From contig NZ_WAAT01000032.1 of NCBI RefSeq assembly GCF_008806375.1, forward strand, positions 55,525-90,892: a stretch of DNA of 35,368 nucleotides, read 5' to 3'. The DNA is from Pseudotamlana haliotis. GTDB lineage: Bacteria; Bacteroidota; Bacteroidia; Flavobacteriales; Flavobacteriaceae. The notes below the pieces were generated by a model that saw only the letters and a program-made list of their open reading frames with translations, had not been told where the DNA came from and ran no database searches. Positions 24,425 to 33,387 of this stretch are shown piece after piece. The position numbers and the translations under genes were made by a program. The number at the start of each line of letters is the position of its first letter. Within the stretch, counting starts at the first letter, position 1.

Positions 24425-25966
24425 TCACAAAGGAATATTACCATGTTTACGATCCGGTCGGTCTACTTTTTTATTTTCCAACATAGAGAAGCCTTTTAGT
24501 AACTTTCTTCTGGTATCTTTAGGGAGAATAACTTCATCAATAAATCCGCGTTTGGCAGCTTCATAAGGATTGGCAAATTTTTCGGCATATTCGGCTTCTT
24601 TTTCGGCTAGTTTGACTTCCGAGTTTTCCGCGGAAGCGATTTCTTTTTTAAATATAATTTCGCTCGCTCCTTTAGCGCCCATAACGGCTATTTCGGCCCC
24701 TGGCCAAGCAAAGTTTAAATCGGCACCAATGTGTTTAGAATTCATCACATCATAGGCGCCACCATAAGCTTTTCGAGTAATAACAGTAATTCGAGGTACG
24801 GTGGCTTCACTAAGGGCATAGAGTAATTTTGCCCCATGAACAATAATACCGTTCCACTCTTGATAGGTTCCAGGTAAAAACCCCGGAACATCCACCAAAA
24901 CAAGTAATGGAATATTAAAACAATCACAGAATCGTATAAACCGGGCTGACTTTCTGGAACTTCTGACGCCTAGAACACCAGCGAACGACATGGGTTGATT
25001 AGCAACAATCCCGATGCTTCTTCCGCCTAATCTCGCAAAACCAACAATGATACTTTCGGCGTACTCTTTATGGATTTCATAAAAGGAATCGGTGTCAATG
25101 ATACCATCAATAACGGCATTCATATCATAAGGTTTGTTCGGGTTGTCTGGAACACAATCGGTTAAAACATCTCGGACTTCATCACCCAATTGGTAATCTA
25201 GTTTTTTAGGGGTTTCTTTATTGTTCTGCGGAAAGTAGCTGAACAGTTTTTTGATGTCATCTAAGCACTGCACATCGTTAGCCGATTTTTTATGAGCTAC
25301 GCCAGATTTTGAAGCGTGGGTATGGGCACCGCCAAGTTCTTCGCTGCTCACTTCTTCATTGGTAACCGTTTTTACCACACTAGGCCCTGTTACAAACATA
25401 TAACTAGAATTTTCAACCATAATGGTGAAATCGGTGATGGCAGGGGAGTACACCGCACCACCAGCACAAGGCCCCATTATTGCAGATATTTGAGGGATGA
25501 CCCCTGAAGCTTTGACATTCCGATAAAAAATATCGGCGTAGCCACCTAAAGAACGAACACCTTCTTGAATTCGTGCGCCACCAGAATCATTTAAACCAAT
25601 AATAGGAGCCCCAACTTTAAGGGCTAGTTCTAATATTTTACAAATCTTTTCGGCATGAGTTTCTGATAAGGAGCCACCAAAAACCGTGAAATCTTGGGCA
25701 TACACATAAACCAATCGGTCTTCAATGGTTCCGTAGCCGGTAACCACACCATCACCGTAATAAATTTGGTCTTCCATGCCAAAATCTGTGGTTCGGTGTG
25801 TCACTAAAGCGCCAATTTCCTCAAAAGAAGCAGCGTCTAATAGGTATTCAATGCGCTCTCTTGCAGTTAATTTATTAGAGGCATGTTGTTTATCTATACG
25901 TTGTTGTCCGCCTCCCAGTTTTGCAAGGGCATATAGGTCTTTTAATTTATCGGATTTAGAACTCAT
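24425..25966 (-). CDS. Acyl-CoA carboxylase, carboxyltransferase subunit
   Basis: 513 residues, the fused alpha/beta carboxyltransferase typical of propionyl- or acetyl-CoA carboxylases (PccB/AccD5-like). It moves CO2 from carboxybiotin to an acyl-CoA. The N-terminal half has [49 protein letters not shown] and [16 protein letters not shown], the oxyanion glycines. The C-terminal half has [18 protein letters not shown] and [15 protein letters not shown]. Last gene of the operon carrier - biotin carboxylase - carboxyltransferase, 17 bp after the biotin carboxylase. Substrate specificity (acetyl, propionyl or longer) cannot be decided by eye. Confidence 0.92.
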   Translation of the reverse strand: MSSKSDKLKDLYALAKLGGGQQRIDKQHASNKLTARERIEYLLDAASFEEIGALVTHRTTDFGMEDQIYYGDGVVTGYGTIEDRLVYVYAQDFTVFGGSLSETHAEKICKILELALKVGAPIIGLNDSGGARIQEGVRSLGGYADIFYRNVKASGVIPQISAIMGPCAGGAVYSPAITDFTIMVENSSYMFVTGPSVVKTVTNEEVSSEELGGAHTHASKSGVAHKKSANDVQCLDDIKKLFSYFPQNNKETPKKLDYQLGDEVRDVLTDCVPDNPNKPYDMNAVIDGIIDTDSFYEIHKEYAESIIVGFARLGGRSIGIVANQPMSFAGVLGVRSSRKSARFIRFCDCFNIPLLVLVDVPGFLPGTYQEWNGIIVHGAKLLYALSEATVPRITVITRKAYGGAYDVMNSKHIGADLNFAWPGAEIAVMGAKGASEIIFKKEIASAENSEVKLAEKEAEYAEKFANPYEAAKRGFIDEVILPKDTRRKLLKGFSMLENKKVDRPDRKHGNIPL

Positions 25967-25983
25967 AGTACGTTTTTTGTGAA

Positions 25984-27426
25984 TTAGGAGTTAGGAAGTC
26001 TTAATAGGTTTTGGTCGTCTAAAAACTGTTTAATGGCAATAAGTGCTGCGACTTGAGCTTCTTCTTCTGAATATTTCTGAGGCGCTTCGTTTTTATAATA
26101 GTTTTTTACAAAATGGGTGTCGAAATTTCCAGACTTAAAAGCTTCATGCTCGCACACAAATTTTCCGAAGGTTAAGGTGGTTTGAATCCCTTCAACCTGA
26201 AAATCGTCTATGGCTTTACGCATGATTTGTATGGCTTCTTCTCGGTTTTCCCCGTAGGTGATGAGTTTAGCCAGCATAGGGTCGTAGTAAATAGGAACTT
26301 CCATGCCTTCCACATAGCCGTTGTCCACACGAATGCCTTCGCCCTGAGGTAATTTATAGCGTTCTAAAAGGCCCACACTAGGCAGGAAATCATTTAGAGG
26401 GTCTTCAGCATAAACACGTAATTCTAGGGCGTGACCTTTAATTTTTAAATCCGTTTGCTTCAATTGAAGCTTTTCACCACGAGCAATTCTAATTTGAAGC
26501 TCAACCAAATCGTAGCCCGAAATTAATTCGGTTACCGGGTGTTCAACTTGAAGTCTGGTATTCATTTCTAAGAAATAGAAATTGAGCTGTTCGTCTAATA
26601 AAAACTCAACCGTACCAGCACCTACATAATCACAAGCTTTAGCTACTTTTATGGCAGCGTTCCCCATTTTATCCCTTAAAGTTTCAGTTAAAACGGAAGA
26701 AGGTGCTTCTTCAACAACTTTTTGGTGTCTGCGTTGAATACTACATTCGCGCTCAAAAAAATGAAAAATTTGACCGTGAGCATCTGCTACAATCTGAATT
26801 TCGATATGTCTTGGCGAGGCTACATATTTTTCAATAAAAACAGAACCGTCTCCAAAAGCAGAAGTGGCTTCGCTAATGGCGCGTTGCATTTGAGATTCTA
26901 AATCGGCTTCTTTTTCAACTACACGCATGCCTTTTCCGCCACCACCTGCTGAGGCTTTAATCAAAATAGGAAAGCCGATGTCTTTGGCAATAGCTTTGGC
27001 TTTTGAAACATCGGTTATGGCTTCGTCAATGCCTGGAACCATGGGGATGTTATAGGCTTTTACAGCCTTTTTTGCTTCTAGTTTGCTGCCCATAATTTTT
27101 ATGGAATTTGGTTTCGGACCAACAAAAATCATATTGTTTTGTTCGCATATTTCCGCAAAAGCGGCATTTTCACTCAAGAAACCATAGCCGGGGTGAATGG
27201 CATCAACGTTAAGTTTTTTGGCGACTTCAATGATTTTATCAGCTCTTAAATACGATTCGCTTGAAGGCGCTTTGCCAATGCAAACGGCTTCATCGGCCTG
27301 TTGAACATGTGGTGCATTTCGGTCGATTTCAGAAAAAACAGCCACCGTTTTAATGCCCATTTTTTTAGCAGTACGTATGACTCTAACAGCAATTTCTCCA
27401 CGATTGGCAACTAGTAGTTTTTTCAT
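25984..27426 (-). CDS. Biotin carboxylase subunit of acyl-CoA carboxylase
   Basis: 480 residues, ATP-grasp enzyme that carboxylates biotin using bicarbonate and ATP. Order: N-terminal biotin-carboxylase domain [20 protein letters not shown] (1-110), ATP-grasp with [10 protein letters not shown] (about 159-168), [19 protein letters not shown] (about 225-243), [16 protein letters not shown] (about 290-305), and the C-terminal domain with [13 protein letters not shown]. The C-terminus is slightly longer than E. coli AccC but has no carrier domain, so biotin sits on the separate upstream gene product. Middle gene of the operon with 17 and 56 bp gaps. Confidence 0.93.
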   Translation of the reverse strand: MKKLLVANRGEIAVRVIRTAKKMGIKTVAVFSEIDRNAPHVQQADEAVCIGKAPSSESYLRADKIIEVAKKLNVDAIHPGYGFLSENAAFAEICEQNNMIFVGPKPNSIKIMGSKLEAKKAVKAYNIPMVPGIDEAITDVSKAKAIAKDIGFPILIKASAGGGGKGMRVVEKEADLESQMQRAISEATSAFGDGSVFIEKYVASPRHIEIQIVADAHGQIFHFFERECSIQRRHQKVVEEAPSSVLTETLRDKMGNAAIKVAKACDYVGAGTVEFLLDEQLNFYFLEMNTRLQVEHPVTELISGYDLVELQIRIARGEKLQLKQTDLKIKGHALELRVYAEDPLNDFLPSVGLLERYKLPQGEGIRVDNGYVEGMEVPIYYDPMLAKLITYGENREEAIQIMRKAIDDFQVEGIQTTLTFGKFVCEHEAFKSGNFDTHFVKNYYKNEAPQKYSEEEAQVAALIAIKQFLDDQNLLRLPNS

Positions 27427-27482
27427 AAAAAAAATGATGTTTAGTGTTTTAAAAGGCTTTCTATAATTAAATTGAAGTAGAT

Positions 27483-27974
27483 TTATTCTGATTCAAATTC
27501 AATTAAGAGGTGGCCTTTTTCTACGGCTTCACCTTTTTTAACGGATATAGATTTGATGACACCAGTTCTTGGGGATACAATACTGTTCTCCATTTTCATG
27601 GCTTCTAGAATGAGTAAAGGTGTGTTTTCTTGAACGTCTTGACCAACTTTTACTTGAACCTCTAAAATTAAACCTGGCATCGGGGCAATAATTGTGTTTA
27701 CTTGCTGTGAAACGTGATTGCTTAGCCCCATGTTTTCTATCAGGCAGTCTAAATCATTAGAAATTTGAAGATCGTAATTTGTGCCATTAACATTAATTTG
27801 ATAGTGTTTGCTATTAAGGTCCCCTGATAATACTTCTACTTTAAAGGATTTGTTTTGTTGCAAAACATGGTAGTGGCCTTTCGAATTTTTAACCAGGTCA
27901 AGTTGATTAATGTCACTGGTATTGATATGGAAATCCTCTTGGTTATTAACTTTTACGATGTAAGTTTTATCCAT
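27483..27974 (-). CDS. Biotin carboxyl carrier protein of acyl-CoA carboxylase
   Basis: 163 residues. The C-terminal biotinyl/lipoyl domain (about 94-163) has IIAPMPGLILEVQVKVGQ and the biotin-acceptor motif EAMKMEN, with Lys127 biotinylated. The N-terminal 90 residues form a less conserved beta-rich domain that may hold the complex together; it is longer than the Pro/Ala linker of E. coli AccB. First gene of the carboxylase operon. Together with the next two genes it makes a complete heteromeric acyl-CoA carboxylase. Confidence 0.9.
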   Translation of the reverse strand: MDKTYIVKVNNQEDFHINTSDINQLDLVKNSKGHYHVLQQNKSFKVEVLSGDLNSKHYQINVNGTNYDLQISNDLDCLIENMGLSNHVSQQVNTIIAPMPGLILEVQVKVGQDVQENTPLLILEAMKMENSIVSPRTGVIKSISVKKGEAVEKGHLLIEFESE

Positions 27975-28153
27975 AGTTAAAATGATTGGCTTTATAAATA
28001 TATGAATTTTATTAACGCATATGATTGATTATAAGGACAATATTTAACTATGATTCCTTTATTGAGGTTATTCAATAAAAAATAAGTAATGGTGAAAATG
28101 TAGGTGTTTTTAGTAGGGAATGGCCTTTGGGAAAGGTGATATGCTATCTAAAA

Positions 28154-28705
28154 TTAAAGCCGCTTTTTTATAGCTTCTGAAACAAACTCATAATAGTGCT
28201 TATTCGAGGCTATAAAATGAAGATTATTGGCATTGATGTCTGCAATAAGGCCATCAAATTCAGTTAAGGAAATCAATTTTAATGCTTCAACTTCTTCTTC
28301 CTGGGGTTTTAATGCTGAAATAGGAACGTTTAATTTAGCTAGAAAAGTGTTGTGAAATTCATTGTCTATTATACCGTTGTCATAAGACTGGAAACAATCA
28401 AATACACCAATTTTTTGGAGGTCATTTTCAGAAATGGTTAGGCCTATTTCTTCAAATATTTCTCGAACAGCTGCTTGTTTGATGCTTTCGCCAGCATCAA
28501 CATGGCCAGCAACTGAAACATCCCATAAAAGCGGACAAATAGCTTTTTTTGCTGAACGTTGCGATAGTAAAACCTCACCGTTTTTGGTATAAAACCAAAC
28601 GTGAGCGGTGTGGTGATAGAGGCCTTTTTGGTGTATGACAGATTTTAATTCTGAAACCCCTAAAAGTTTTCCGTTTTTATCGGTAATGTCAATCAATTCG
28701 TCCAT
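28154..28705 (-). CDS. Nudix hydrolase (isopentenyl-diphosphate isomerase-like fold)
   Basis: 183 residues, cytosolic. The Nudix box is complete: starting at Gly67, GHVDAGESIKQAAVREIFEE followed by IGL matches GX5EX7REUXEEXGU. The N-terminal MDELIDITDKNGKLLG, then HTAHVWFYTKNGEVLLSQRS, places it in the group that includes IPP isomerase type I and YfcD-like Nudix enzymes. The IPP-isomerase catalytic Cys is not clearly seen (the only nearby Cys is in AKKAICPLL), so I prefer a generic Nudix pyrophosphatase. The M42 peptidase terminator lies between it and that gene, so it has its own promoter. Confidence 0.82.
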   Translation of the reverse strand: MDELIDITDKNGKLLGVSELKSVIHQKGLYHHTAHVWFYTKNGEVLLSQRSAKKAICPLLWDVSVAGHVDAGESIKQAAVREIFEEIGLTISENDLQKIGVFDCFQSYDNGIIDNEFHNTFLAKLNVPISALKPQEEEVEALKLISLTEFDGLIADINANNLHFIASNKHYYEFVSEAIKKRL

Positions 28706-28710
28706 AGTTG

Positions 28711-28765
28711 TGCAAAAATAAATGCCATTACAAGCATTGAAATTTCAAATTTTGTAATGGCATTT
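28711..28765 (-). terminator. Terminator after the M42 peptidase gene
   Basis: AAATGCCATTACAA (28720-28733) pairs with TTGTAATGGCATTT (28752-28765), 14 perfect base pairs, with a loop of 18 that contains TGAAATTTCA. On the minus strand the stem is followed by ATTTTTGC. Confidence 0.8.
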
Positions 28766-28777
28766 TAGAAATATAAA

Positions 28778-29866
28778 TTATTCAAAATAGCTAAACGTTT
28801 CGCCGTCTTTGATATTCAGTAATGTTTCGTAAATTAATTTAATCACGTTTTCCACATCGTCTCTATGCACCATTTCTACTGTGGTATGCATGTAACGTAA
28901 CGGCAAAGAAATTAAGGCAGAAGCCACGCCACCATTACTATAAGCAAAAGCATCGGTATCTGTTCCTGTAGCTCTAGAAAGCGCCGAACGTTGAAACGGA
29001 ATCTTTTTAGCTTCAGCAGTATCTGTAATTAAATCTCTTAATTTTTGTTGCACAGCAGGGGCGTAGGCCACAACTGGTCCTTTACCAATTTCTAAATCAC
29101 CTTGTTTGGTTTTTTCAATCATTGGTGTCGTTGTGTCGTGAGTTACATCGGTAACAATGGCTACGTTTGGTTTGATGGTTTGAGTAATCATTTCCGCACC
29201 GCGTAAACCTATTTCCTCTTGTACTGAGTTTGTTATGTACAACCCGAATGGTAAAGTTTTCTTATTTTCTTTTAATAAACGCGCCACTTCAGCAATCATA
29301 AAACCGCCCATACGATTATCTAAGGCACGGCAAACAAATTTATTTTCGTTTAGAATGTGAAATTCATCTGGGTATGTGATGACACAGCCCACATGAATAC
29401 CAAGTTTTTCAACCTCTTCTTTGTCTTTTGCTCCAACATCAATAGTGATATTGTCAGGTTTAGGGGCCTGCTCATTAGATTTGTCTCTAGTGTGAATCGC
29501 TGGCCAACCAAAAACGCCTTTTACAATACCATTTTTGGTATGAATATTTACAATTTTACTTGGGGCTATTTGATGGTCACTACCACCGTTTCTAATCACG
29601 TAAATTAAACCGTTATCTGAAATATAGTTCACATACCATGAAATTTCATCAGCATGTCCTTCTATAACGACCTTAAATTTTGCATCGGGATTAATAACGC
29701 CTACAGCTGTACCATAAGTATCGGTGATAAAGGTATCAACATATGGTTTAAGGTAATCCATCCATATTTTTTGACCAGTCCACTCATAGCCTGTTGGGGC
29801 TGCATTGTTTAAATATTTTTCTAGAAAGTCCATTGACTTTTCGTTAAGAATGCTCTTATTTGCCAT
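28778..29866 (-). CDS. M42-family metallo-aminopeptidase
   Basis: 362 residues, close to the TET/glutamyl-aminopeptidase (PepA/FrvX) family. It trims N-terminal residues from peptides in the cytosol using two zinc ions. Likely zinc and catalytic residues are His71 in GHADE, Asp183 in ALDNRMGG, Glu217/Glu218 in VQEEIGLRGA, Asp240 in VTDVTHDT and a C-terminal His in MHTTVEMVHRDD. The inserted dimerisation domain, about residues 80-170, contains VGCVITYPDEF. It is divergent from the DUF4294 gene. Length and motifs are standard. Confidence 0.92.
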   Translation of the reverse strand: MANKSILNEKSMDFLEKYLNNAAPTGYEWTGQKIWMDYLKPYVDTFITDTYGTAVGVINPDAKFKVVIEGHADEISWYVNYISDNGLIYVIRNGGSDHQIAPSKIVNIHTKNGIVKGVFGWPAIHTRDKSNEQAPKPDNITIDVGAKDKEEVEKLGIHVGCVITYPDEFHILNENKFVCRALDNRMGGFMIAEVARLLKENKKTLPFGLYITNSVQEEIGLRGAEMITQTIKPNVAIVTDVTHDTTTPMIEKTKQGDLEIGKGPVVAYAPAVQQKLRDLITDTAEAKKIPFQRSALSRATGTDTDAFAYSNGGVASALISLPLRYMHTTVEMVHRDDVENVIKLIYETLLNIKDGETFSYFE

Positions 29867-30040
29867 GTATAAAATTTTTGCACTAAAATAATAATATTAA
29901 TAGAGACCGTGATGCTTAAAATGATTATTGTCTTCCATATTTTGTTAAAAACAGGTTACAAAAGTGAGATACTGAAAGTGTCATGTAAGACCTGAGTATA
30001 AATTCTTTATTTTTACGTGTTAAATGCTCCAATTTAATTG

Positions 30041-30718
30041 ATGAATTTTTTAAAATACATATTGGTTTTATGTCCGTTTTTAGTTTTCGCTCAGATTCCT
30101 GAGGTTGAACGAGACACTACAACCATTGAGTATATGATTATTGAAGGCGATTCTGTGCCGAGGCAGTCTATTAATTTAGATGAAGTCGTTTTGTTGCATA
30201 AGCTTAAGTTTGGTGATAAAAAAGAGCGCATTCGTTATTTAATTTTAAGACGAAAAACTTTAAAAGTGTACCCTTACGCTAAAATGGCGGCCGAACGTTT
30301 AGATTCTATGAATACCCGTTTAGCTTCGTTAAAACGCGAAAGACAAAAGAAACGTTATACTAAAAAAATACAAAAATACATTGAAGGTGAGTTTTCAGAT
30401 GAATTGAAAAAATTAACCCGAACTGAGGGGCAGATTTTAGTAAAATTGATTCACAGACAAACAGGAACTACTGCTTTCGATTTGGTAAAGGAACTGCGTA
30501 GCGGTTGGCGTGCCTTTTGGTACAACACAACGGCAAGCATGTTTGATATTTCTTTAAAACGTGAGTTTGACCCAGTAAATGTTAAGGAAGATTATCTTAT
30601 TGAAGATATTTTACAACGGGCTTTCCAAAATGGATTATTAGAACCGCAACCACCAGCTATAAAATTTAATTTTTACGATTTAACCGATAAGTGGATTTAT
30701 CAAAATACACCTGAGTAA
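30041..30718 (+). CDS. DUF4294 exported protein
   Basis: 225 residues. The N-terminal signal peptide (MNFLKYILVLCPFLVFAQ) is followed by a domain I recognise as DUF4294, limited to Bacteroidota: INLDEVVLLHKLKF, YLILRRKTLKVYPYAKMAAER, a Lys/Arg-rich helix KRERQKKRYTKKIQKYIEGE, LTRTEGQILVKLIHRQTG and the AFWYNTTASMFDISLK segment. Function is unknown. The start is the ATG at 30041; a TTG just before it is in frame. The hemolysin III-like gene begins on the base after its stop (TAA then ATG), so the two are translationally coupled. Confidence 0.82.
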   Translation: MNFLKYILVLCPFLVFAQIPEVERDTTTIEYMIIEGDSVPRQSINLDEVVLLHKLKFGDKKERIRYLILRRKTLKVYPYAKMAAERLDSMNTRLASLKRERQKKRYTKKIQKYIEGEFSDELKKLTRTEGQILVKLIHRQTGTTAFDLVKELRSGWRAFWYNTTASMFDISLKREFDPVNVKEDYLIEDILQRAFQNGLLEPQPPAIKFNFYDLTDKWIYQNTPE

Positions 30719-31345
30719 ATGCGTATTCAAACCCCGTTGGAAGAAAAATTAAATGCCTTTTCCCACGGATTAGGTGTAATTCTTGGCGTGGTAGCCCTAT
30801 ACCTTTTAGTGGTTTATAATTCAGAAAAAAGTGATTGGAGTTTGTTTAGTGTGGTAGTTTATGCGCTTTCAATAATTATTCTCTTTAGCGCCTCAACCTT
30901 TTACCATGCGACTACAAATGATAAGCGTAAGCATTATTTTAGGATTATAGACCATATTAGTATTTACCTGTTAATCGCTGGAACGTATACGCCGGTTTGT
31001 TTAATTGCCCTTCAGGATAGCTTAGGTTGGCCACTTTTTTACACAGTTTGGAGCATTGCAATTTTAGGGGCTATTTTGAAATTATTTTTCACCGGACGCT
31101 TTGAAGTGGTTTCAACTTTGTTGTATTTGGTAATGGGCTGGCTCATTGTTTTTGATATTTCAAACCTATCAAACCAAATAGGAAGTCAAGGTATGTGGTT
31201 TTTGGCAGCAGGCGGTTCGGCATATAGTCTAGGTATTATTTTTTACGCCATTCAAAAAATACCTTATAATCATGTGATTTGGCATCTTTTTGTGTTAACA
31301 GGTGCTGTTTGTCATTTTTTAATGATTTTTAATTATGTGATCTAA
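30719..31345 (+). CDS. Hemolysin III / PAQR-like membrane protein
   Basis: 208 residues with seven hydrophobic segments, an inner-membrane protein. Family landmarks are EEKLNAFSHGLGVILG at the N-terminus, STFYHAT in the second helix, DHISIYLLIAGTYTPVCL in the third and the C-terminal HVIWHLFVLTGAVCHF. The conserved Ser/His/Asp residues form the zinc site shared with PAQR hydrolases, and a ceramidase-like or lipid hydrolase activity is suggested for relatives. Despite the name, most bacterial members are not haemolysins. Coupled to DUF4294 upstream and followed after 16 bp by a GNAT gene. Confidence 0.88.
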   Translation: MRIQTPLEEKLNAFSHGLGVILGVVALYLLVVYNSEKSDWSLFSVVVYALSIIILFSASTFYHATTNDKRKHYFRIIDHISIYLLIAGTYTPVCLIALQDSLGWPLFYTVWSIAILGAILKLFFTGRFEVVSTLLYLVMGWLIVFDISNLSNQIGSQGMWFLAAGGSAYSLGIIFYAIQKIPYNHVIWHLFVLTGAVCHFLMIFNYVI

Positions 31346-31361
31346 TCGCGTACTTTTAGTT

Positions 31362-31859
31362 ATGATAACATTTCGTATAGCAGAAACACCTTCAGAGTTT
31401 AAAACCATTGCATCCTTAGCGGAAGTTGTTTGGCGTGAACATTATATTCCTATTGTTGGTAAAGCCCAAGTGGATTATATGCTTGAAAAGTTTCAGTCTT
31501 CGGAAGCCATAAAGAATCAGGTTGAAAGTGATTTTCTTTATTATTTGGTGAGTTACAACAATAAACCAGTAGGTTATTTTGCTATTATGAAGGAAGCTGA
31601 AGCCTTATTTTTAAGTAAGTTTTATATACTTAGTGATTTTAGAGGGAGGGGTATAGGGAAAAAAGCGATGCGTCTTATAGAAGCTAAAGCTCTAGAATTT
31701 CAATTGAATAAGATACGACTCACGGTAAATATTCATAATACAAATGCCATTAAAGCTTATGAGAAATTAGGGTTTAAAACACTTGGGCCGCTTGTAGCTG
31801 ATATTGGAAATGGTTTTGTGATGGATGACTATGAGATGGTATTTGGAGTTAAAAATTAA
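31362..31859 (+). CDS. GNAT-family N-acetyltransferase
   Basis: 165 residues, a single acetyltransferase domain. The acetyl-CoA loop is FRGRGIGKKAM (R/Q-X-X-G-X-G/A). KIRLTVNIHNTNAIKAYEKLGF is the C-terminal GNAT motif B, with a Tyr likely to act as general acid. It starts 16 bp after the hemolysin III-like gene. The substrate, whether an amine of a protein, antibiotic or metabolite, is not visible. The stop overlaps three short AAAAATT-type tandem units (31849-31870). Confidence 0.85.
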   Translation: MITFRIAETPSEFKTIASLAEVVWREHYIPIVGKAQVDYMLEKFQSSEAIKNQVESDFLYYLVSYNNKPVGYFAIMKEAEALFLSKFYILSDFRGRGIGKKAMRLIEAKALEFQLNKIRLTVNIHNTNAIKAYEKLGFKTLGPLVADIGNGFVMDDYEMVFGVKN

Positions 31860-31870
31860 AAATTAAAAAT
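31849..31870. repeat. Short tandem repeat at the GNAT stop
   Basis: TTAAAAA is repeated three times in tandem, starting inside the GNAT coding end and running past its stop codon. Low-complexity tract. Confidence 0.5.
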
Positions 31871-31890
31871 GAACAATTTAACCACTCTAA

Positions 31891-31995
31891 TATCGGTTAA
31901 ACGATTAAACAAATAAACATGTCTCCCAAATAATCAATAATAATTAAACAATAATAAATTCCAACGTCGGTTAAACGATTCAACGAATAAACAAA
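31891..31995. repeat. AT-rich dispersed intergenic repeat, copy 2
   Basis: Contains CGGTTAAACGATTAAAC (31894-31910), CAAATAATCAATA (31927-31939) and GTCGGTTAAACGATT (31966-31980). The first two kinds of word recur at 4009-4093 and the last at 35211-35223. It lies between convergent genes, before a terminator. Confidence 0.5.
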
Positions 31996-32009
31996 CATAA
32001 TAGCCATAA

Positions 32010-32043
32010 AAAAAACAGCCTAGAAATAAATTCCAGGCTGTTT
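32010..32043 (-). terminator. Bidirectional terminator, GNAT and peroxiredoxin operons
   Basis: AAACAGCCT (32013-32021) pairs with AGGCTGTTT (32035-32043) around a 13-nt loop. On the minus strand it is followed by a run of T residues (eight As at 32008-32015 on the plus strand), so it mainly serves the peroxiredoxin-thioredoxin-DUF6952 operon. Confidence 0.75.
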
Positions 32044-32124
32044 AATAAAATGTTTGATAGGTTTCGAGAATTAATTTTCAGTGAATTGATGGTTTCACAT
32101 CAGGTTCACATTGGGAAACCGAAA

Positions 32125-32382
32125 TTAACTGTCTATCGATCCCATAACACGCTTCATAAAGCCGTTTAAAGCTTCTTTTTTCGGCGTGCCTTCCTTGATC
32201 AATTTGTTAACTTCAACGGCTCCGTACATGTTAGAAATAAGCTCGCCAATAACATCCAATTCTTCGTCTTTTAAAGAAGGTACTTCGGTTAAAGCTTCTA
32301 GCGTTTCGATGGTTTCAATTACGAAATCCTCGTCGTTCTCCTCAATAAATTGAGTAAGATGTTTAATTACTGGTAACTTCAT
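32125..32382 (-). CDS. DUF6952-family small protein
   Basis: 85 residues, acidic and mostly helical, cytosolic. Matches my recollection of DUF6952, a small family in flavobacteria: MKLPVIKHLTQFIEEND, VIETIETLEALTEVPSL and LDVIGELISNMYGAVEV. It has no Cys, so it is not itself a redox protein. The start overlaps the end of the thioredoxin gene by 20 bp, which implies coupled translation. Position at the end of a peroxiredoxin-thioredoxin operon suggests an accessory role there (inference). Confidence 0.75.
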   Translation of the reverse strand: MKLPVIKHLTQFIEENDEDFVIETIETLEALTEVPSLKDEELDVIGELISNMYGAVEVNKLIKEGTPKKEALNGFMKRVMGSIDS

Positions 32383-32677
32383 CGACTAATTCTTTTAAAA
32401 CGTCAAACTTGTTGGTTTGAACTTGGTTTAAAAATGCTCCATTTTTGAAAGTGGCAAAAGTTGGTAAATTATCCACATTTGCTAATTTTCTTGATTCTGG
32501 AAATTTTTCAGCATCGGCAATTACAAAAGAAACGTTTTCGTTCTCTGTTGCTAATTTCTTGAATTTAGGTTTCATAATACGACAGTTTCCACACCAAGTG
32601 GCAGAATATTGCACGATTACCGTTTCATTGTTTGAAACTAATTCCCCTAAATTGTCTTTGTCTAATTCTTGAACCAT
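32363..32677 (-). CDS. Thioredoxin-like protein with CGNC active site
   Basis: 104 residues, one thioredoxin fold with no signal peptide. The active site is WCGNC (Cys29, Cys32) instead of the canonical WCGPC, followed by RIMKPKF. The cis-proline is in NLPTFATFKNG. Replacing the Pro by Asn should alter the redox potential. It lies 13 bp after the peroxiredoxin gene and is probably its electron donor. Its 3' end overlaps the DUF6952 gene. Confidence 0.88.
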   Translation of the reverse strand: MVQELDKDNLGELVSNNETVIVQYSATWCGNCRIMKPKFKKLATENENVSFVIADAEKFPESRKLANVDNLPTFATFKNGAFLNQVQTNKFDVLKELVDEVTSN

Positions 32678-32690
32678 AAGTATTGTATTA

Positions 32691-33329
32691 TTAGTGAGAA
32701 GCTAAATATTCAGCAGTACCTTTAGCGTTAGCTTGCATGGCATCTTTTCCTTCTTCCCAGTTTGCAGGACAAACTTCACCTTTTTCTTGAACGTGAGTTA
32801 AGGCATCAACTAAACGAATGTACTCTCCAACATTTCTTCCTAATGGCATGTTGTTAATACTTTCGTGTTGTACCACACCGTCTTCATCAATGATGTAAGT
32901 CGCTCTATATGTTACGTTATCACCTTCAACTTGTACAGTTCCTGTAGCTTCGTCAAAAGTTTCGTTTGTAATATCTAAAATTCCTAAAATGCTAGAAAGG
33001 TTACGGTTGCTATCAGCAAGGATTGGGTAAGTTACACCTTCAATTCCACCGTTATCTTTTGAAGCGCTTAACCATGCAAAGTGTACCTCAGGTGTATCAC
33101 AAGAAGCACCAATAACTATAGTGTTACGTTTTTCAAATTCTGGTAAAGCTGCTTGAAAAGCATGTAATTCTGTTGGACAAACAAAAGTGAAATCTTTTGG
33201 GTACCAAAATAAAACTACTTTTTTCTTGTTGTTTTTTGCTTCTTCTAAAACGTTTACTTTAAAAGTATCACCCATTTCATTCATGGCGTCTACGTTTAAA
33301 TCTGGGAATGTTTTTCCTACTAATGACAT
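32691..33329 (-). CDS. Typical 2-Cys peroxiredoxin (AhpC/Prx1 type)
   Basis: 212 residues, reduces hydrogen peroxide and organic or nitrogen peroxides in the cytosol. Peroxidatic Cys51 is in FTFVCPTELHAF (preceded by FWYPKD). Resolving Cys187 is in EVCPANWEEG. RATYIIDEDGVVQH and MPLGRNVGEYIRLVDAL are Prx1-family features, with a C-terminal tail that ends in AEYLASH. First gene of the operon with the CGNC thioredoxin and DUF6952. A -7 box and a long inverted repeat lie upstream, so it may be regulated by oxidative stress. Confidence 0.94.
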   Translation of the reverse strand: MSLVGKTFPDLNVDAMNEMGDTFKVNVLEEAKNNKKKVVLFWYPKDFTFVCPTELHAFQAALPEFEKRNTIVIGASCDTPEVHFAWLSASKDNGGIEGVTYPILADSNRNLSSILGILDITNETFDEATGTVQVEGDNVTYRATYIIDEDGVVQHESINNMPLGRNVGEYIRLVDALTHVQEKGEVCPANWEEGKDAMQANAKGTAEYLASH

Positions 33330-33364
33330 ATTTTTCTATTTAATTGTTAAGTGATTTTCTAATG

Positions 33365-33372
33365 CAAATTTA
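33365..33372 (-). promoter_or_regulatory. -7 box of the peroxiredoxin operon
   Basis: TAAATTTG on the minus strand (plus-strand CAAATTTA) fits TAnnTTTG and ends about 35 bp before the ATG at 33329. No good -33 element was found. Confidence 0.4.
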
Positions 33373-33387
33373 GCATAGTAATTAGGT

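Noticed and set aside
28124-28136. CCTTTGGGAAAGG hairpin after the Nudix gene as terminator
   Set aside because: The stem is only 5 bp and no T run follows on the relevant strand.
31891-31995. Possible CRISPR-like direct repeats
   Set aside because: The repeated words are short, irregularly spaced and AT-rich with no constant spacer length, and no cas gene is present.
32363-32382. Frameshift between thioredoxin and DUF6952
   Set aside because: Each protein has its own complete N- and C-terminus, so the 20-bp overlap is a normal coupled junction rather than a broken fusion.
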